Origin: Gammaproteobacteria bacterium
GTDB lineage: Bacteria > Pseudomonadota > Gammaproteobacteria > Pseudomonadales > Azotimanducaceae
Direction: 5' to 3'
DNA: 64,000 nucleotides
Assembly (NCBI GenBank): GCA_026706935.1
Contig: JAPOXV010000026.1
Span: 277,721-341,720, forward strand
Below the pieces are notes generated by a model that was not told where the DNA came from, ran no database searches, and saw nothing but the letters and a program-made list of their open reading frames with translations. A program made the translations under genes and the position numbers. This document shows positions 23,871 to 31,939 of the stretch, one piece after another. Position 1 is the stretch's first letter. Each line of letters opens with the position of its first letter.

Positions 23871-24496
23871 AGCTTCCTCCAGATGGAAGTGAAGCCAGGA
23901 AGGGACTCCCTGTGGGAAGCGATCCTTCCCAGCAGGGGTGGTAAAAAGTTCTGAAACTACAAGCGCATACGCGCCGGTTCAGTGTTAAGCGGCAATCTGA
24001 CGTTCAGGCTGAATCACCTGTCCATCGACGCGAGCCCAGTCAACGCCAATCAAGCGGGTCCGCAGACTTACGCGAGTTTGACCTTCGTCGGACTCATTCC
24101 TTGAGGTGTATGGAACACCCTCCAGATCGCTCAACCGAAAGCGAATCAGAACGTTGCGTCCTTGAGCGACATCGTCCGCCAAGACGCGCACCCATTCGTG
24201 CGCTTGCGTACCTGACACTTTCGCATCGAAGTACGTTTTCTTGACGTTCCCAGCCCGCCCACGAAGCGCGGCGATTTTCACGGTGAGAAATGGCATACCT
24301 TCTTCCATGGTCACTTCCGTAACCCGGTTTAGGTAACCAACCCCGGTCGTGAACAAATCGAAGTAACTCACTTGGCGAGTCTTCATCACACGTCCTCATG
24401 CAATGGTTGGTGGCGAAACAATCGAGATTGCCTCGCCGTCGTAAAAACGTTGCGGTTAAAACCGCAAGTCGTGGAATCGGGGTACACACGGCGACT
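23742..24496. repeat. Duplicated block, full-length copy (partner at 20871-21234)
   Basis: This block includes the 5' part of the DUF6573 gene, the intergenic region, the whole DUF3577 gene and about 107 bases upstream of it. Bases 23742-23824 and 24214-24496 are repeated at 20871-21234; bases 23825-24213 are absent from that copy. Right-hand boundary: GCGACT followed by unrelated sequence in the two copies. Confidence 0.9.
23985..24389 (-). CDS. DUF3577-family ICE protein
   Basis: This 134-residue protein has the DUF3577 pattern: YFDLFTTGVGYLNRVTEV, then FLTVKIAALRGRAGNVKKTYFDAKV, and further on WVRVLADDVAQGRNVLIRFRL. The family is restricted largely to ICEs of this class and plasmids and is thought to have a replication or single-strand-DNA-related role, which remains unproven. 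It lies between PFL_4669 and DUF6573, a common placement in these elements. It is the intact parent of the broken copy at 20864-21127. Confidence 0.85.
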   Translation of the reverse strand: MMKTRQVSYFDLFTTGVGYLNRVTEVTMEEGMPFLTVKIAALRGRAGNVKKTYFDAKVSGTQAHEWVRVLADDVAQGRNVLIRFRLSDLEGVPYTSRNESDEGQTRVSLRTRLIGVDWARVDGQVIQPERQIAA

Positions 24497-24588
24497 TAAA
24501 AAGTCAGCGTGCTGTCTGCCGGTCTCAGTACCCGTTGGCAGCTCTACCGCTAAATTCGTAGCGGCCACGATATGCGTTAGCCGTGATC

Positions 24589-25413
24589 TCATTCGAACAC
24601 CAACCTGTCGTTGGTGTCCTCGTGGGTCACGGGCGGTATCTGTTGTAAATCGCCTCCGCGCAGACCTGGTGCGAGTGGGGCACGACGTTCACCGGTCAAA
24701 ATATCCTTCGGCACAACGCCCATCAGTTCTTCAGCGCGTTGAAACACAGCCGAGCCGTCTTTCGCGGAGTTTCGCGTGATCCCGAGTCTGCGGAATCGCG
24801 CCGGTAGACCGAATACGCCACGGATGCGACGTGCACATGCGCGCACCATGTCGTGACACTGTTCCGCGTTAATAACGCCGATGCTCCTTGCCGTAAACGC
24901 GTGGCAGGCGAGCTCGTCGAACTCACCGAGCATGCGCGCGGCCCGATAGGCATAAGGCGTTGAGAATCGAAGTCCTATGCGGAACGGTTCCTTTACTTCG
25001 GCAGGTGCAATATGGAAGGTCCGTGTGCTCTGCAATTGCAGGTCCAACCGCTTCATCTCCGTTTCCATGCGTGCTTCGGCCGCCGACATCGCTTCGTGCG
25101 TTTGTACGAGAAACCAATCCGCGTACGGATCGCCTTCCGCTGCCGCGTGCCAAACCAAGCGCAATCGGTCCGCAAAAGCGAGTAATCCGGTGATCAAAGG
25201 CTTGCCCTTGACCATTCGACCGCGAACAAGCAATTGAGCGTGTCGGGTTTGCAGCACCAGGTGAAGTTCGCTGTGGAGCGTTCCCGTGAAGTTCGGTTCT
25301 TTTGATGCACCGTTCACTGCTTTACGCTGAACTTGTGCCATAGATTCGTCCGTTTTCATTGGATCGAAATTGTTATGGGAAAACGTACAGTTAGCGTGCG
25401 AAAACCCATTCAT
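24589..25413 (-). CDS. ICE protein, PFL_4669 family (TIGR03761)
   Basis: In this 274-residue cytoplasmic protein, the conserved blocks LHSELHLVLQTRHAQLLVRGR, GDPYADWFLVQTHEAM and GLRFSTPYAYRAARMLGEFDE are clear (shown here split by variable stretches). This is a core, still uncharacterised, gene of PFGI-1-type ICEs near the ParB end. Other starts at 25359 and 25341 (MAQVQRKAV) are equally possible, since residues 1-24 look non-conserved. Its upstream region holds the first three of four palindromes (25477-25688), so it is a likely regulated gene. Confidence 0.85.
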   Translation of the reverse strand: MNGFSHANCTFSHNNFDPMKTDESMAQVQRKAVNGASKEPNFTGTLHSELHLVLQTRHAQLLVRGRMVKGKPLITGLLAFADRLRLVWHAAAEGDPYADWFLVQTHEAMSAAEARMETEMKRLDLQLQSTRTFHIAPAEVKEPFRIGLRFSTPYAYRAARMLGEFDELACHAFTARSIGVINAEQCHDMVRACARRIRGVFGLPARFRRLGITRNSAKDGSAVFQRAEELMGVVPKDILTGERRAPLAPGLRGGDLQQIPPVTHEDTNDRLVFE

Positions 25414-25476
25414 GACGCGAAAGGGTTTACTTGATGTAGCTAATAAAAAAGGTCGACTGAATCGACCTAGTGTCGA

Positions 25477-25722
25477 GTGATAACCCGGTTATCACCCCCC
25501 AGCTTTAGAGCGACGCGATTGAGATCTCGATGCGTAACGCTTCGGCGACATTTGCGTTTGATAACAGGGTTATCAAAGTCACCGCACGCACCCGTTTACG
25601 TGCTGGAACACGGTCTCTCGTTCTTATCAATGCGACGGTAAAGGGCAATTCGACAACGAGGTTCGATGAGTGATAACCGTGTTATCACCTATCCTCTCTG
25701 TGCGGTGATAACCTGGTTATCA
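25477..25722. promoter_or_regulatory. Cluster of four TGATAAC-N3-GTTATCA palindromes
   Basis: Four perfect inverted repeats share the core TGATAAC-N3-GTTATCA: 25477-25495 (arms extended by G/C), 25557-25577 (arms extended by TT/AA), 25670-25688 (extended by G/C) and 25706-25722. Centres are about 81, 112 and 35 bases apart. They lie between DUF2857 and the PFL_4669 gene, in a 328-base gap. Likely roles are binding sites for the element's ParB-family protein (a parS-like centromere) or operators for a dimeric regulator. Variation is confined to the spacer and outer bases, as expected for protein-binding sites. Confidence 0.8.
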
Positions 25723-25741
25723 AAACTAGAGGTCACGGAAC

Positions 25742-26299
25742 TCAACATGATTCCTCGCGCGTCCACTTCGAGACCAAACTCCACACCGCACGAATGGTCA
25801 CGCCCGTCTTTCGATGCAAATCAAGGAAATCAACAGCACTCAATTCATAGTTCCCCCGACTATCCACCAACTTACGCCATGCAGCGTAAAGCCCATCCTC
25901 GATGTCGCGTTCCGGTAGTTGCGGTCGACCTAGACCCAGATTAGAGGGCAAATGCCGCCGTCGTGCGGCGTATTCACGTGTCGACATGCCGAATAGCTCA
26001 TGGATCATGTTGTACGGTGCGTTTTTCTCAATGAGTTCGTTCATCAAGTCTTCGCTATGGCGTTCACGTTTAAGCAGATCGATCATGGGCCAAAACACTT
26101 GGCGATTGAGCGACACGGTCAAGCAGTGCGCTTTCATTGCTTCGATCCTCGAAAAATCGCGCATCTGCAAGTCACGCAACGCTTCGACCTCTTTCTCACC
26201 AAACTGCATGTGTTGCAACGAACGCAAGTCCCCTTCGGCTAAGCAGCGCATCGCGTACATCAAGACGGCACTAACCAGACTACCTTCCTTCGTGTTCAT
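25742..26299 (-). CDS. DUF2857-family protein
   Basis: This 185-residue protein is helical and cytoplasmic. The conserved features are an N-terminal VLMYAMRCLAEGDLRSLQ, a middle MNELIEKNAPYNMIHELFGMS followed by RRRHL, and a C-terminal GRPQLPE followed by W. It resembles the DUF2857 gene that follows parB in this ICE class. The start lies four bases after the ParB stop, indicating coupling. Possibly involved in replication or transcription control; unproven. Confidence 0.85.
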   Translation of the reverse strand: MNTKEGSLVSAVLMYAMRCLAEGDLRSLQHMQFGEKEVEALRDLQMRDFSRIEAMKAHCLTVSLNRQVFWPMIDLLKRERHSEDLMNELIEKNAPYNMIHELFGMSTREYAARRRHLPSNLGLGRPQLPERDIEDGLYAAWRKLVDSRGNYELSAVDFLDLHRKTGVTIRAVWSLVSKWTREESC

Positions 26300-26302
26300 C
26301 TT

Positions 26303-27625
26303 TCAATCCTTCCAGAGATTCAGACCGTGTTCGTCCGCGAGTCTGCGCATCCGCCGATACGCACCTAACAGGTCAACCAAGAGATGCCAATCGGCATCCT
26401 CGATCGCATGCAGTAGTCGATCGCCGCAATCAATCAAATCGAGGTCCCGAACGGCGTCATAGGCGTTACGCGCAAGCGCGTTCTCAAGCGTCTGAGCAAG
26501 TCGAGATTCTGGTTTCAGAATCTGCTTCAGCACACGCTTCGAAGCTCGGGTTTGATCGCATGCCGTTGCCAATACCTTCCAAACGCCCACTTGAAATTTG
26601 GTGGCGTTGCGTTTCGGCAGTTCGCACATGCAGTATCCAAACCGGGCATCGATCATCACATGAACGCAATCGCTTAGCTCATATCGATCTGCAAGTGCGA
26701 CGCACGCTTCAACAGCCGTTGAACGCAATTTCTGTAATTCTCGATCGAGATTGAAAGGACGCGTTTCCACAGGTTCGTCGTGTTTACGCGTCTCGTCGGG
26801 TACGACCGGAACGTAGCTATCCAAAGCAATAGGGTCACCCGTACGTTCTGCATCGAGCATCAGCAACACAGCATTAATGTCGAGTTCTGCAGCGACCGAG
26901 ATTTCGTGAGCAACGTTGGTCGTGAGCTCGTCGAGATCAAAGGTCGCACCGTCACAGTTCTTGACCAATTCACTGAAAAGATCAGCGAATTGCCCGGCTT
27001 CGTCGGCGCACTGTCGATCCCATAGCTTGACAGCACAGTGTTCCAGAGCCCGGATCGATGTAACTTGCCGCCTGCCCATTCCGTGTTCAAGCGCGGTTGG
27101 CAATAAACCGTATAGTCGATTGACGGCGTAATCCATCGCCGAGATCACAGGTTGGCTGATCGAATAACCATGTTCGCTAAGTTGACGCGCGAGCTCGCGT
27201 TGCGATGGTGGTTCACCGTCAGGCGCCGTCGCCAAACGGGCAAACTCCATCACACCCAATGCACGCTCAATGAACATGAGGTTCCCGCGAATGTCGTTCT
27301 CACGCATGTGCGATACGAGGACACTAATCTCACTCGTCCATTGCTTGACGATGCAAGGCACCTTGGCGAAGGTGTCGTCACCCGCTTCATGTAGCGACTG
27401 AGCAATGTTTAGTCGGGTGTTACCGCCGGCTTGCAATGTATAGGTCTTGTCGCCCGGTTTGAGAGTGACAACAAGCGGCGATTCGATGCCGTTCTTTTCC
27501 AGCGAGTTCTTGATCCGTTCATATTCCGGATTCTTGGTGACTCTGGGATTGTTCGCGTAACAAGCGATCTGGTCGACGGGTAATTCGGCGTATCGATTCG
27601 TAGGTTTCGATGACGATTTCGGCAT
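26303..27625 (-). CDS. ParB-family protein of PFGI-1-type ICE (TIGR03764)
   Basis: In this 440-residue protein, the N-terminal ParB/sulfiredoxin fold begins at LPVDQIACYANNPRVTKNPE and contains TLQAGGNTRLNIAQSL, the nucleotide-binding GG-NTR motif. It continues to HMRENDIRGNLMFIERALGV, the conserved ENxxR block. A helix-turn-helix-like region follows near SQRELARQLSEHGYSISQPV. It probably takes part in element partition or regulation; ParA is not in the window. It is the first gene of the element. Upstream bases (27660-27710) form an AT-rich stretch with an imperfect GTTAT-ATAAC dyad and promoter-like hexamers. Confidence 0.9.
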   Translation of the reverse strand: MPKSSSKPTNRYAELPVDQIACYANNPRVTKNPEYERIKNSLEKNGIESPLVVTLKPGDKTYTLQAGGNTRLNIAQSLHEAGDDTFAKVPCIVKQWTSEISVLVSHMRENDIRGNLMFIERALGVMEFARLATAPDGEPPSQRELARQLSEHGYSISQPVISAMDYAVNRLYGLLPTALEHGMGRRQVTSIRALEHCAVKLWDRQCADEAGQFADLFSELVKNCDGATFDLDELTTNVAHEISVAAELDINAVLLMLDAERTGDPIALDSYVPVVPDETRKHDEPVETRPFNLDRELQKLRSTAVEACVALADRYELSDCVHVMIDARFGYCMCELPKRNATKFQVGVWKVLATACDQTRASKRVLKQILKPESRLAQTLENALARNAYDAVRDLDLIDCGDRLLHAIEDADWHLLVDLLGAYRRMRRLADEHGLNLWKD

Positions 27626-28046
27626 ATAGACACATGCTCCTTCGTTCGTGATCGAGGATTAAGTAACGTCGGTTAATACTGTTATTCCGTATAGTATAAC
27701 AAGATTGTCGCTTGGATTTCTCGATTACGTGTCAACAGAATGACCGATTCCAAGCAAAAGCGACGAACTGTCACATTCGATTGGTATCAATTGGATGTCA
27801 GATGTCCACCTGGGATGGTCTTTTGGCGAGGAATTACGAGTATCTTCTCATCAGCGTTTGGAACTACGCTCAAGGAAGCAGTAATCGACTGCAACCACGA
27901 TTCGCCGCTGCGTCGCTAGCCGTTAAGTTACCGAATCTCGATTGCTCTGTGAAATGGATGCTAACGAGCTTGATACGCGCCGTCAGTAATAAGCTGGCTC
28001 ACAAGCTCACCGTCGACACGTACCAGACTGCAACTCCCGATGAGTT
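27626..28046. other. Junction region between ICE left end and chromosomal transporter gene
   Basis: A likely parB promoter lies at 27660-27710. Apart from one small candidate ORF (27740-27919), I see no integrase, tRNA or clear attachment repeat here. The transfer-type genes end on one side and ordinary chromosomal transport genes begin on the other, so an element boundary is expected in this 421-base interval. Confidence 0.5.
27740..27919 (+). CDS. Possible 59-aa protein or gene remnant at the ICE edge
   Basis: The frame MTDSKQKRRTVTFDWYQLDV continues to CPPGMVFWRGITSIF and stops at TAG (27917-27919). The basic start followed by an aromatic strand looks protein-like and resembles the beginnings of larger proteins, so this may be the truncated 5' end of a lost gene. 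No clear ribosome site precedes the ATG. Low confidence. Confidence 0.3.
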   Translation: MTDSKQKRRTVTFDWYQLDVRCPPGMVFWRGITSIFSSAFGTTLKEAVIDCNHDSPLRR

Positions 28047-29441
28047 TTATTCGTCGGTCCGGTCCTGTGACTCAGCGTCGAAATAATCGTTCGTGACCTT
28101 GAACACCATGGGAGCAAGGAGTAGCAACCCCACGAGGTTCGGTATCGCCATCAAACCGTTGAGCGTGTCTGACAGGTTCCAGACCAATTCGACCTTGACA
28201 TTCGCAAACGTCAAAACAGCAAGTACCCAAAAACCACGATAGACCCACAGGCTCTTTTCATGGAATAAGTACTGCCAGCAACGTTCGCCGTAGTAGGACC
28301 AGCCAAGTATGGTGGTAAACGCGAATACTGCGAGTGCGATAGTGACGATGTACTGCCCGCCAGGGAGGGTAGTCTGGAAGCCAGTCGCCGTAAGCACAGC
28401 GCCGGTCAATCCTGCGCCGTCTGCACCGGTCATGGTCCAAGCACCCGAGGTCAGAATTACAAGCGCCGTCATCGTGCAGACGACGAGTGTGTCGATAAAC
28501 GTACCGAGCATCGCGATGATGCCCTGTCGTACCGGGCTGTTCGTTCGCGCCGCGGCATGAGCGATCGCGGCGGACCCGAGACCCGATTCATTTGAGAACA
28601 CGCCCCGCGCAACGCCGAAGCGGACAGCTGCAGCTACCGCCGCACCCGCGAAACCGCCCATCGCCGCCGATGGCGTGAACGCGTGGGTAAAGATCAGTCC
28701 GAACGCAGCGGGAATCTCGACGATATTGATGAGAATGATGATCAATGCCCCGATAACGTAGAGCACCACCATAGCGGGTACGAGTCTGCCGGCGACCTCA
28801 CCGATGCGCCGAATACCGCCGATGACGACCAACCCTACGAGTACGGCTACGACTGACCCCGTAACCCACGTGGGCACCGAAAAACTATCACCAAGAACTG
28901 CCGCCATTGAGTTAACTTGGACGGCATTGCCGATGCCGAACGCAGCGACTGCACCGAACACCGCGAACGCGAGACCCAACCACTTACCGAGTCCTGGTGC
29001 GAACTCGCCGACGCCATTACGTAGGTAATACATCGGTCCGCCCACGTATTTTCCGCTTTTATCCACCTCACGGAATCGAACAGCGCACACTGCCTCCGCG
29101 TATTTCGTCGCCATCCCGAAGAGAGCGATCAGCCACATATAAAAAATCGCACCAGGACCACCCAATGCGATAGCAGTCGCGACACCCGCAATGTTTCCGG
29201 TACCAACCGTTGCGGATAGTGCGGTCATCAACGCATTGAAAGGTTTGACTTCACCCTCGCCAGCAGGATCGGAACGGTCGAACAAGAGCCGAAAACCGTA
29301 ACCGATCTTTCGCCACGGCATAAAAACTAAACCCAGGGTCAACAACAAGCCCGTTACCCCGAGCATGCCGAGCATCGGCGGTCCCCACACAAACCCATTG
29401 ATCGTGTCAATGACGATGTTGAGGCGATCCAATGTTATCAC
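28047..29441 (-). CDS. Sodium:alanine symporter family protein (AGCS)
   Basis: This inner-membrane transporter couples Na+ to uptake of alanine, glycine or a related amino acid. Family motifs: INGFVWGPPML at the N-terminus, LMTALSATVGTGNIAGVATAI in the first repeat, KYAEAVCAVRFR followed by GGPMYYL, and VFSNESGLGSAAIAHAAA in the middle. About ten hydrophobic helices are present, and the length is normal. I start at the GTG at 29441, which has GGAG seven bases upstream; the TTG at 29465 is the other candidate. It is a single-gene unit on the minus strand, directly beside the ICE left end. Confidence 0.94.
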   Translation of the reverse strand: MITLDRLNIVIDTINGFVWGPPMLGMLGVTGLLLTLGLVFMPWRKIGYGFRLLFDRSDPAGEGEVKPFNALMTALSATVGTGNIAGVATAIALGGPGAIFYMWLIALFGMATKYAEAVCAVRFREVDKSGKYVGGPMYYLRNGVGEFAPGLGKWLGLAFAVFGAVAAFGIGNAVQVNSMAAVLGDSFSVPTWVTGSVVAVLVGLVVIGGIRRIGEVAGRLVPAMVVLYVIGALIIILINIVEIPAAFGLIFTHAFTPSAAMGGFAGAAVAAAVRFGVARGVFSNESGLGSAAIAHAAARTNSPVRQGIIAMLGTFIDTLVVCTMTALVILTSGAWTMTGADGAGLTGAVLTATGFQTTLPGGQYIVTIALAVFAFTTILGWSYYGERCWQYLFHEKSLWVYRGFWVLAVLTFANVKVELVWNLSDTLNGLMAIPNLVGLLLLAPMVFKVTNDYFDAESQDRTDE

Positions 29442-29719
29442 TAGGCGTCTCCAAGCGTGACGCAACGTACTTGCTGATTAGTCAATGTGCGCGGCATCAT
29501 TTCGTATTTACAGACTGTGAAGCCAAATGAATGCGAACCGTGGCTCTAGTGCTCCACATGACTCTTATTATGGTTGCCCTCCCGCATTTCAGATATCGAA
29601 TAACGTATATGTGATGATCGATGCGATCAACTAGTAGCGATATGACTACCGCCTTACGAAATGGCAATTTCGAATGCAAGCTTGCTTTACATACTAATCC
29701 AGTTAACCTCTACATGCAT

Positions 29720-30457
29720 CTACGGTTCTCGTCTCTTCGATATATCAAACGTCATCGGGACATTTACCCGTAGTTCGTCCATCTTCATCCGCCGATCGAA
29801 CCTTGGCATCGGTTTCGCGTTATCCACGATTCGTAATGCCGCTTGATCCAACGCCTCAAAACCCGAACTCGAAGAAATCCTCGAACTGAGCACACGTCCT
29901 CGCCGATTGATCACTAGGGACAGTACGGTGACACCGTTTTCGCCATTTCGTAGAGATTCGATCGGGTAATACTTGAATCGATTGAGGCGTGCCGCCAGTC
30001 GGGCTATATAGATGTCACTTACTCCCACATCGCCACCGTAGGTTGGTGTATTGCCTGCGCCGACGGGTGCTACTCGTTGCGGTACAGATGCCGTTGTAGG
30101 CGGTTGAATCGCGAAATTCGGGAGCTCTGCTGTCGTAGGTTCTTCCGTCACCGTTTCCGTAAGAGGTAGTGGTGGCGCTTCAACAACAGGATCAGGTTCA
30201 GGAATCTCCTCTAACTCCGGTTCCGGTGGAATCTCCTCTTCCTCCGGCAGGTCAGGTAGCACCGGTTCCGGTTCGATCGGTTCAGGCGGTGCAGCCACCG
30301 GTTCTTGTGCCAATCCCAGTCCGACTTCAAACCCGCCTTCACCCGGTTCGAACGCACCTGCCTGAAATCGATGCTGAAAAAGTAAACTAAAAACCAGGAG
30401 ATGGACGCAAATAGCACCCAATACGGCGACGAGCCAATGCGCTGGACTGATTGACAC
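29720..30457 (-). CDS. tonB: Energy transducer TonB
   Basis: This 245-residue protein has an N-terminal membrane helix (AHWLVAVLGAICVHLLVFSL). A Pro/Glu-rich periplasmic span (about 50-105; EPIEPEPVLPDLPEEEEIPP) follows, then the C-terminal TonB fold (IYIARLAARLNRFKYYPIE, VVINRRG-like strand, SGFEALDQAALRIV). It transmits proton-motive energy from ExbB/ExbD to outer-membrane receptors. It is the last gene of the operon that carries the receptor and ExbBD genes just upstream, so it likely serves that receptor. Confidence 0.93.
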   Translation of the reverse strand: MSISPAHWLVAVLGAICVHLLVFSLLFQHRFQAGAFEPGEGGFEVGLGLAQEPVAAPPEPIEPEPVLPDLPEEEEIPPEPELEEIPEPDPVVEAPPLPLTETVTEEPTTAELPNFAIQPPTTASVPQRVAPVGAGNTPTYGGDVGVSDIYIARLAARLNRFKYYPIESLRNGENGVTVLSLVINRRGRVLSSRISSSSGFEALDQAALRIVDNAKPMPRFDRRMKMDELRVNVPMTFDISKRREP

Positions 30458-30462
30458 GTTGT

Positions 30463-30903
30463 TCAGGAAGCGTTGCCGGGATCTGGGAGGGTCGCGAGAT
30501 TGACCGTTTGAATGCCTAGCTCCTGTAACGCATTCATCACGTTCTGGAGATCGCTCACATGCAGCTGAGCGTCAGCAACTACCAACACGGTCGCGCGCGT
30601 CTCTTCATTGCCCGTCAGTCCAGCCCGTTCGAGTACCTGCGGTAGCGCCTCTATCTGAATCTCTGCACCTTCCCATTCCAACGAGCCGTCGGCGAATACC
30701 GTGAGCTTCTGATGCATCTCCGTGCGCTCGATCTCACTCGTTGATTTCGGTACAGCGAGCTTCCGCTGGTGCACCTCGATCTGTCCCGCAAGCACCAAAA
30801 ACGCAAGCATGAGGAACACGACATTGATGAGTGGAATCATCCCGCGGTCCATGTCGTTGCGCAACATGGAACCAACGTTGCGGCGACTATTCGACCAACG
30901 CAA
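30463..30903 (-). CDS. exbD: ExbD-like biopolymer transport protein (second copy)
   Basis: In this 146-residue protein, an N-terminal cytoplasmic stretch (MLRNDMDRGMIPLINVVFLM) carries the Asp/Pro-Leu motif at the start of the single membrane helix; a periplasmic domain follows. The membrane aspartate typical of ExbD (LVDVVF) is here INVVF, so the proton-carrying Asp is replaced by Asn; this copy may be a structural partner rather than the active proton carrier. It overlaps the preceding exbD gene by 17 bases. Confidence 0.88.
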   Translation of the reverse strand: MRWSNSRRNVGSMLRNDMDRGMIPLINVVFLMLAFLVLAGQIEVHQRKLAVPKSTSEIERTEMHQKLTVFADGSLEWEGAEIQIEALPQVLERAGLTGNEETRATVLVVADAQLHVSDLQNVMNALQELGIQTVNLATLPDPGNAS

Positions 30904-31276
30904 CTTTGACTAAATCCTCTCTCGCAAGTCGGTCGAGCAACGTGATCAACGCCTGCAACTTGACATCTTGACCCGACTTGATCGCAATAACCAAGTCGTC
31001 CATGTTCACGCCACCTTCCGCTATCGAAGTAATGTCGTAATCTGAATATTCCCGTCCGTCGATCATCATGCGACCGTCATTCGACAGGAGTTCGAGATCC
31101 ACGACGCTGACCTCGGATGCAGACGTCGAAACGGCTGGTAAGTCCATTGGTACTTGCCGTTTTTGAATGAAGGTCGACGACAACATGAAGAACAGCAACA
31201 GGATGAACACCACGTCCACCAATGGGACTAAGCTGACACCTCGCCTTCGCGTTACAACCGATTGCAGTAGATTCAC
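30887..31276 (-). CDS. exbD: ExbD-like biopolymer transport protein (first copy)
   Basis: This 129-residue protein has the classical ExbD start: RRRGVSLVPLVDVVFILLLFF with the conserved membrane aspartate (VDVV), one transmembrane helix, then a periplasmic domain. It forms the proton channel with ExbB and energises TonB. The gene follows exbB by two bases and overlaps the second exbD by 17 bases. Two unequal exbD copies in one operon occur in several marine and environmental bacteria. Confidence 0.92.
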   Translation of the reverse strand: MNLLQSVVTRRRGVSLVPLVDVVFILLLFFMLSSTFIQKRQVPMDLPAVSTSASEVSVVDLELLSNDGRMMIDGREYSDYDITSIAEGGVNMDDLVIAIKSGQDVKLQALITLLDRLAREDLVKVALVE

Positions 31277-31278
31277 GT

Positions 31279-31899
31279 CTAGGGTCCGGCGGAAGTGAAT
31301 ACCTGCGTGATGGCGTCATCCAACTTGGCGGCAACGCGTTGGACTTTGTGATCCATCCAGTTAAATACCGCAAGTGCGGGAATGGCGATCACCAGACCCA
31401 CGGCAGTGGTCAGCAATGCTTGCCAAATACCCCCGGAGAGCGTCGCAGGATCAACCTCGTTACCCGCCAATTCCATCGCCTGGAATGCATCGATCATGCC
31501 TAGCACAGTGCCTAAGAGTCCAAGCAGCGGACTCAACATACCGATGACTTCTAGTGCGGGTAAGTAGGTTCGCAGATCCCTCAGCTTGAGCGATCCCTGT
31601 CGCTCAAGCTCGTCTTGCAGCGCGTTGGTTTCCCAATCACCGTTCTGACGCCCCTGCATCGCGAATAAGACGATGTCCGAGCCGAATCGACCATCGTCGC
31701 TAAGTGCATCAATGGCGCTCTGCCGATCGCCAGCTCGCCATAACTTGAGAGCGGATTCGATGCCATCGTTCGATTCAGGTCTTACACGTGCGAACTGCCA
31801 TTGTTTCACGATCACGATCGCGAGTGCAACGACGGATATGACGAGTAGTACCCATACGACATACCCGCCGTCTTGTAGCAAGGATCCTAGCTGACCCAC
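31279..31899 (-). CDS. exbB: ExbB/TolQ/MotA-family proton channel protein
   Basis: This 206-residue protein has three membrane helices: one N-terminal (GGYVVWVLLVISVVALAIVIV) and two C-terminal (VIGMLSPLLGLLGTVLGMIDAF and ALLTTAVGLVIAIPALAVF). The motif LLGLLGTVLGMIDAF is the ExbB/MotA hallmark. It works with the two ExbD proteins and TonB encoded directly downstream to energise the receptor encoded just upstream. Confidence 0.93.
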   Translation of the reverse strand: MGQLGSLLQDGGYVVWVLLVISVVALAIVIVKQWQFARVRPESNDGIESALKLWRAGDRQSAIDALSDDGRFGSDIVLFAMQGRQNGDWETNALQDELERQGSLKLRDLRTYLPALEVIGMLSPLLGLLGTVLGMIDAFQAMELAGNEVDPATLSGGIWQALLTTAVGLVIAIPALAVFNWMDHKVQRVAAKLDDAITQVFTSAGP

Positions 31900-31939
31900 G
31901 CACGTCGGCCCTTCTGCAGTTGAACTGTCAATTTACGAT

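Larger units (their letters stand above)
8686..27625 (-). mobile_element. Integrative conjugative element, PFGI-1/ICEclc-like (MPF-G) type, reduced
   Basis: A run of minus-strand genes follows the order of this ICE class. ParB-family (TIGR03764), DUF2857 and PFL_4669 proteins sit at one end. The mating module follows: PilL-like TIGR03748, TIGR03759, TraD, TIGR03747, RAQPRD, TIGR03758, 03745, 03750, 03746, 03749, 03752, 03751 and the TraC/VirB4 ATPase. Missing inside the window are parA, the DNA helicase, ssb, topoisomerase, pilus genes, the lytic transglycosylase and PFL_4695 genes before TraD, and the genes normally after TraC. No integrase, relaxase or attachment site is seen. The end near 27.6-28.0 kb abuts chromosomal transporter genes. 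The defence genes at 1-8.2 kb may be cargo of the same element. Confidence 0.8.

Noticed and set aside
25477-25722. CRISPR-like array
   Set aside because: The repeats are 17-21-base palindromes with irregular spacing and no spacers of uniform length.
27712-28086. 124-codon plus-strand frame overlapping the transporter's end
   Set aside because: It extends antisense into the transporter, lacks motifs, and the more protein-like reading of the interval is the shorter 27740-27919 frame.
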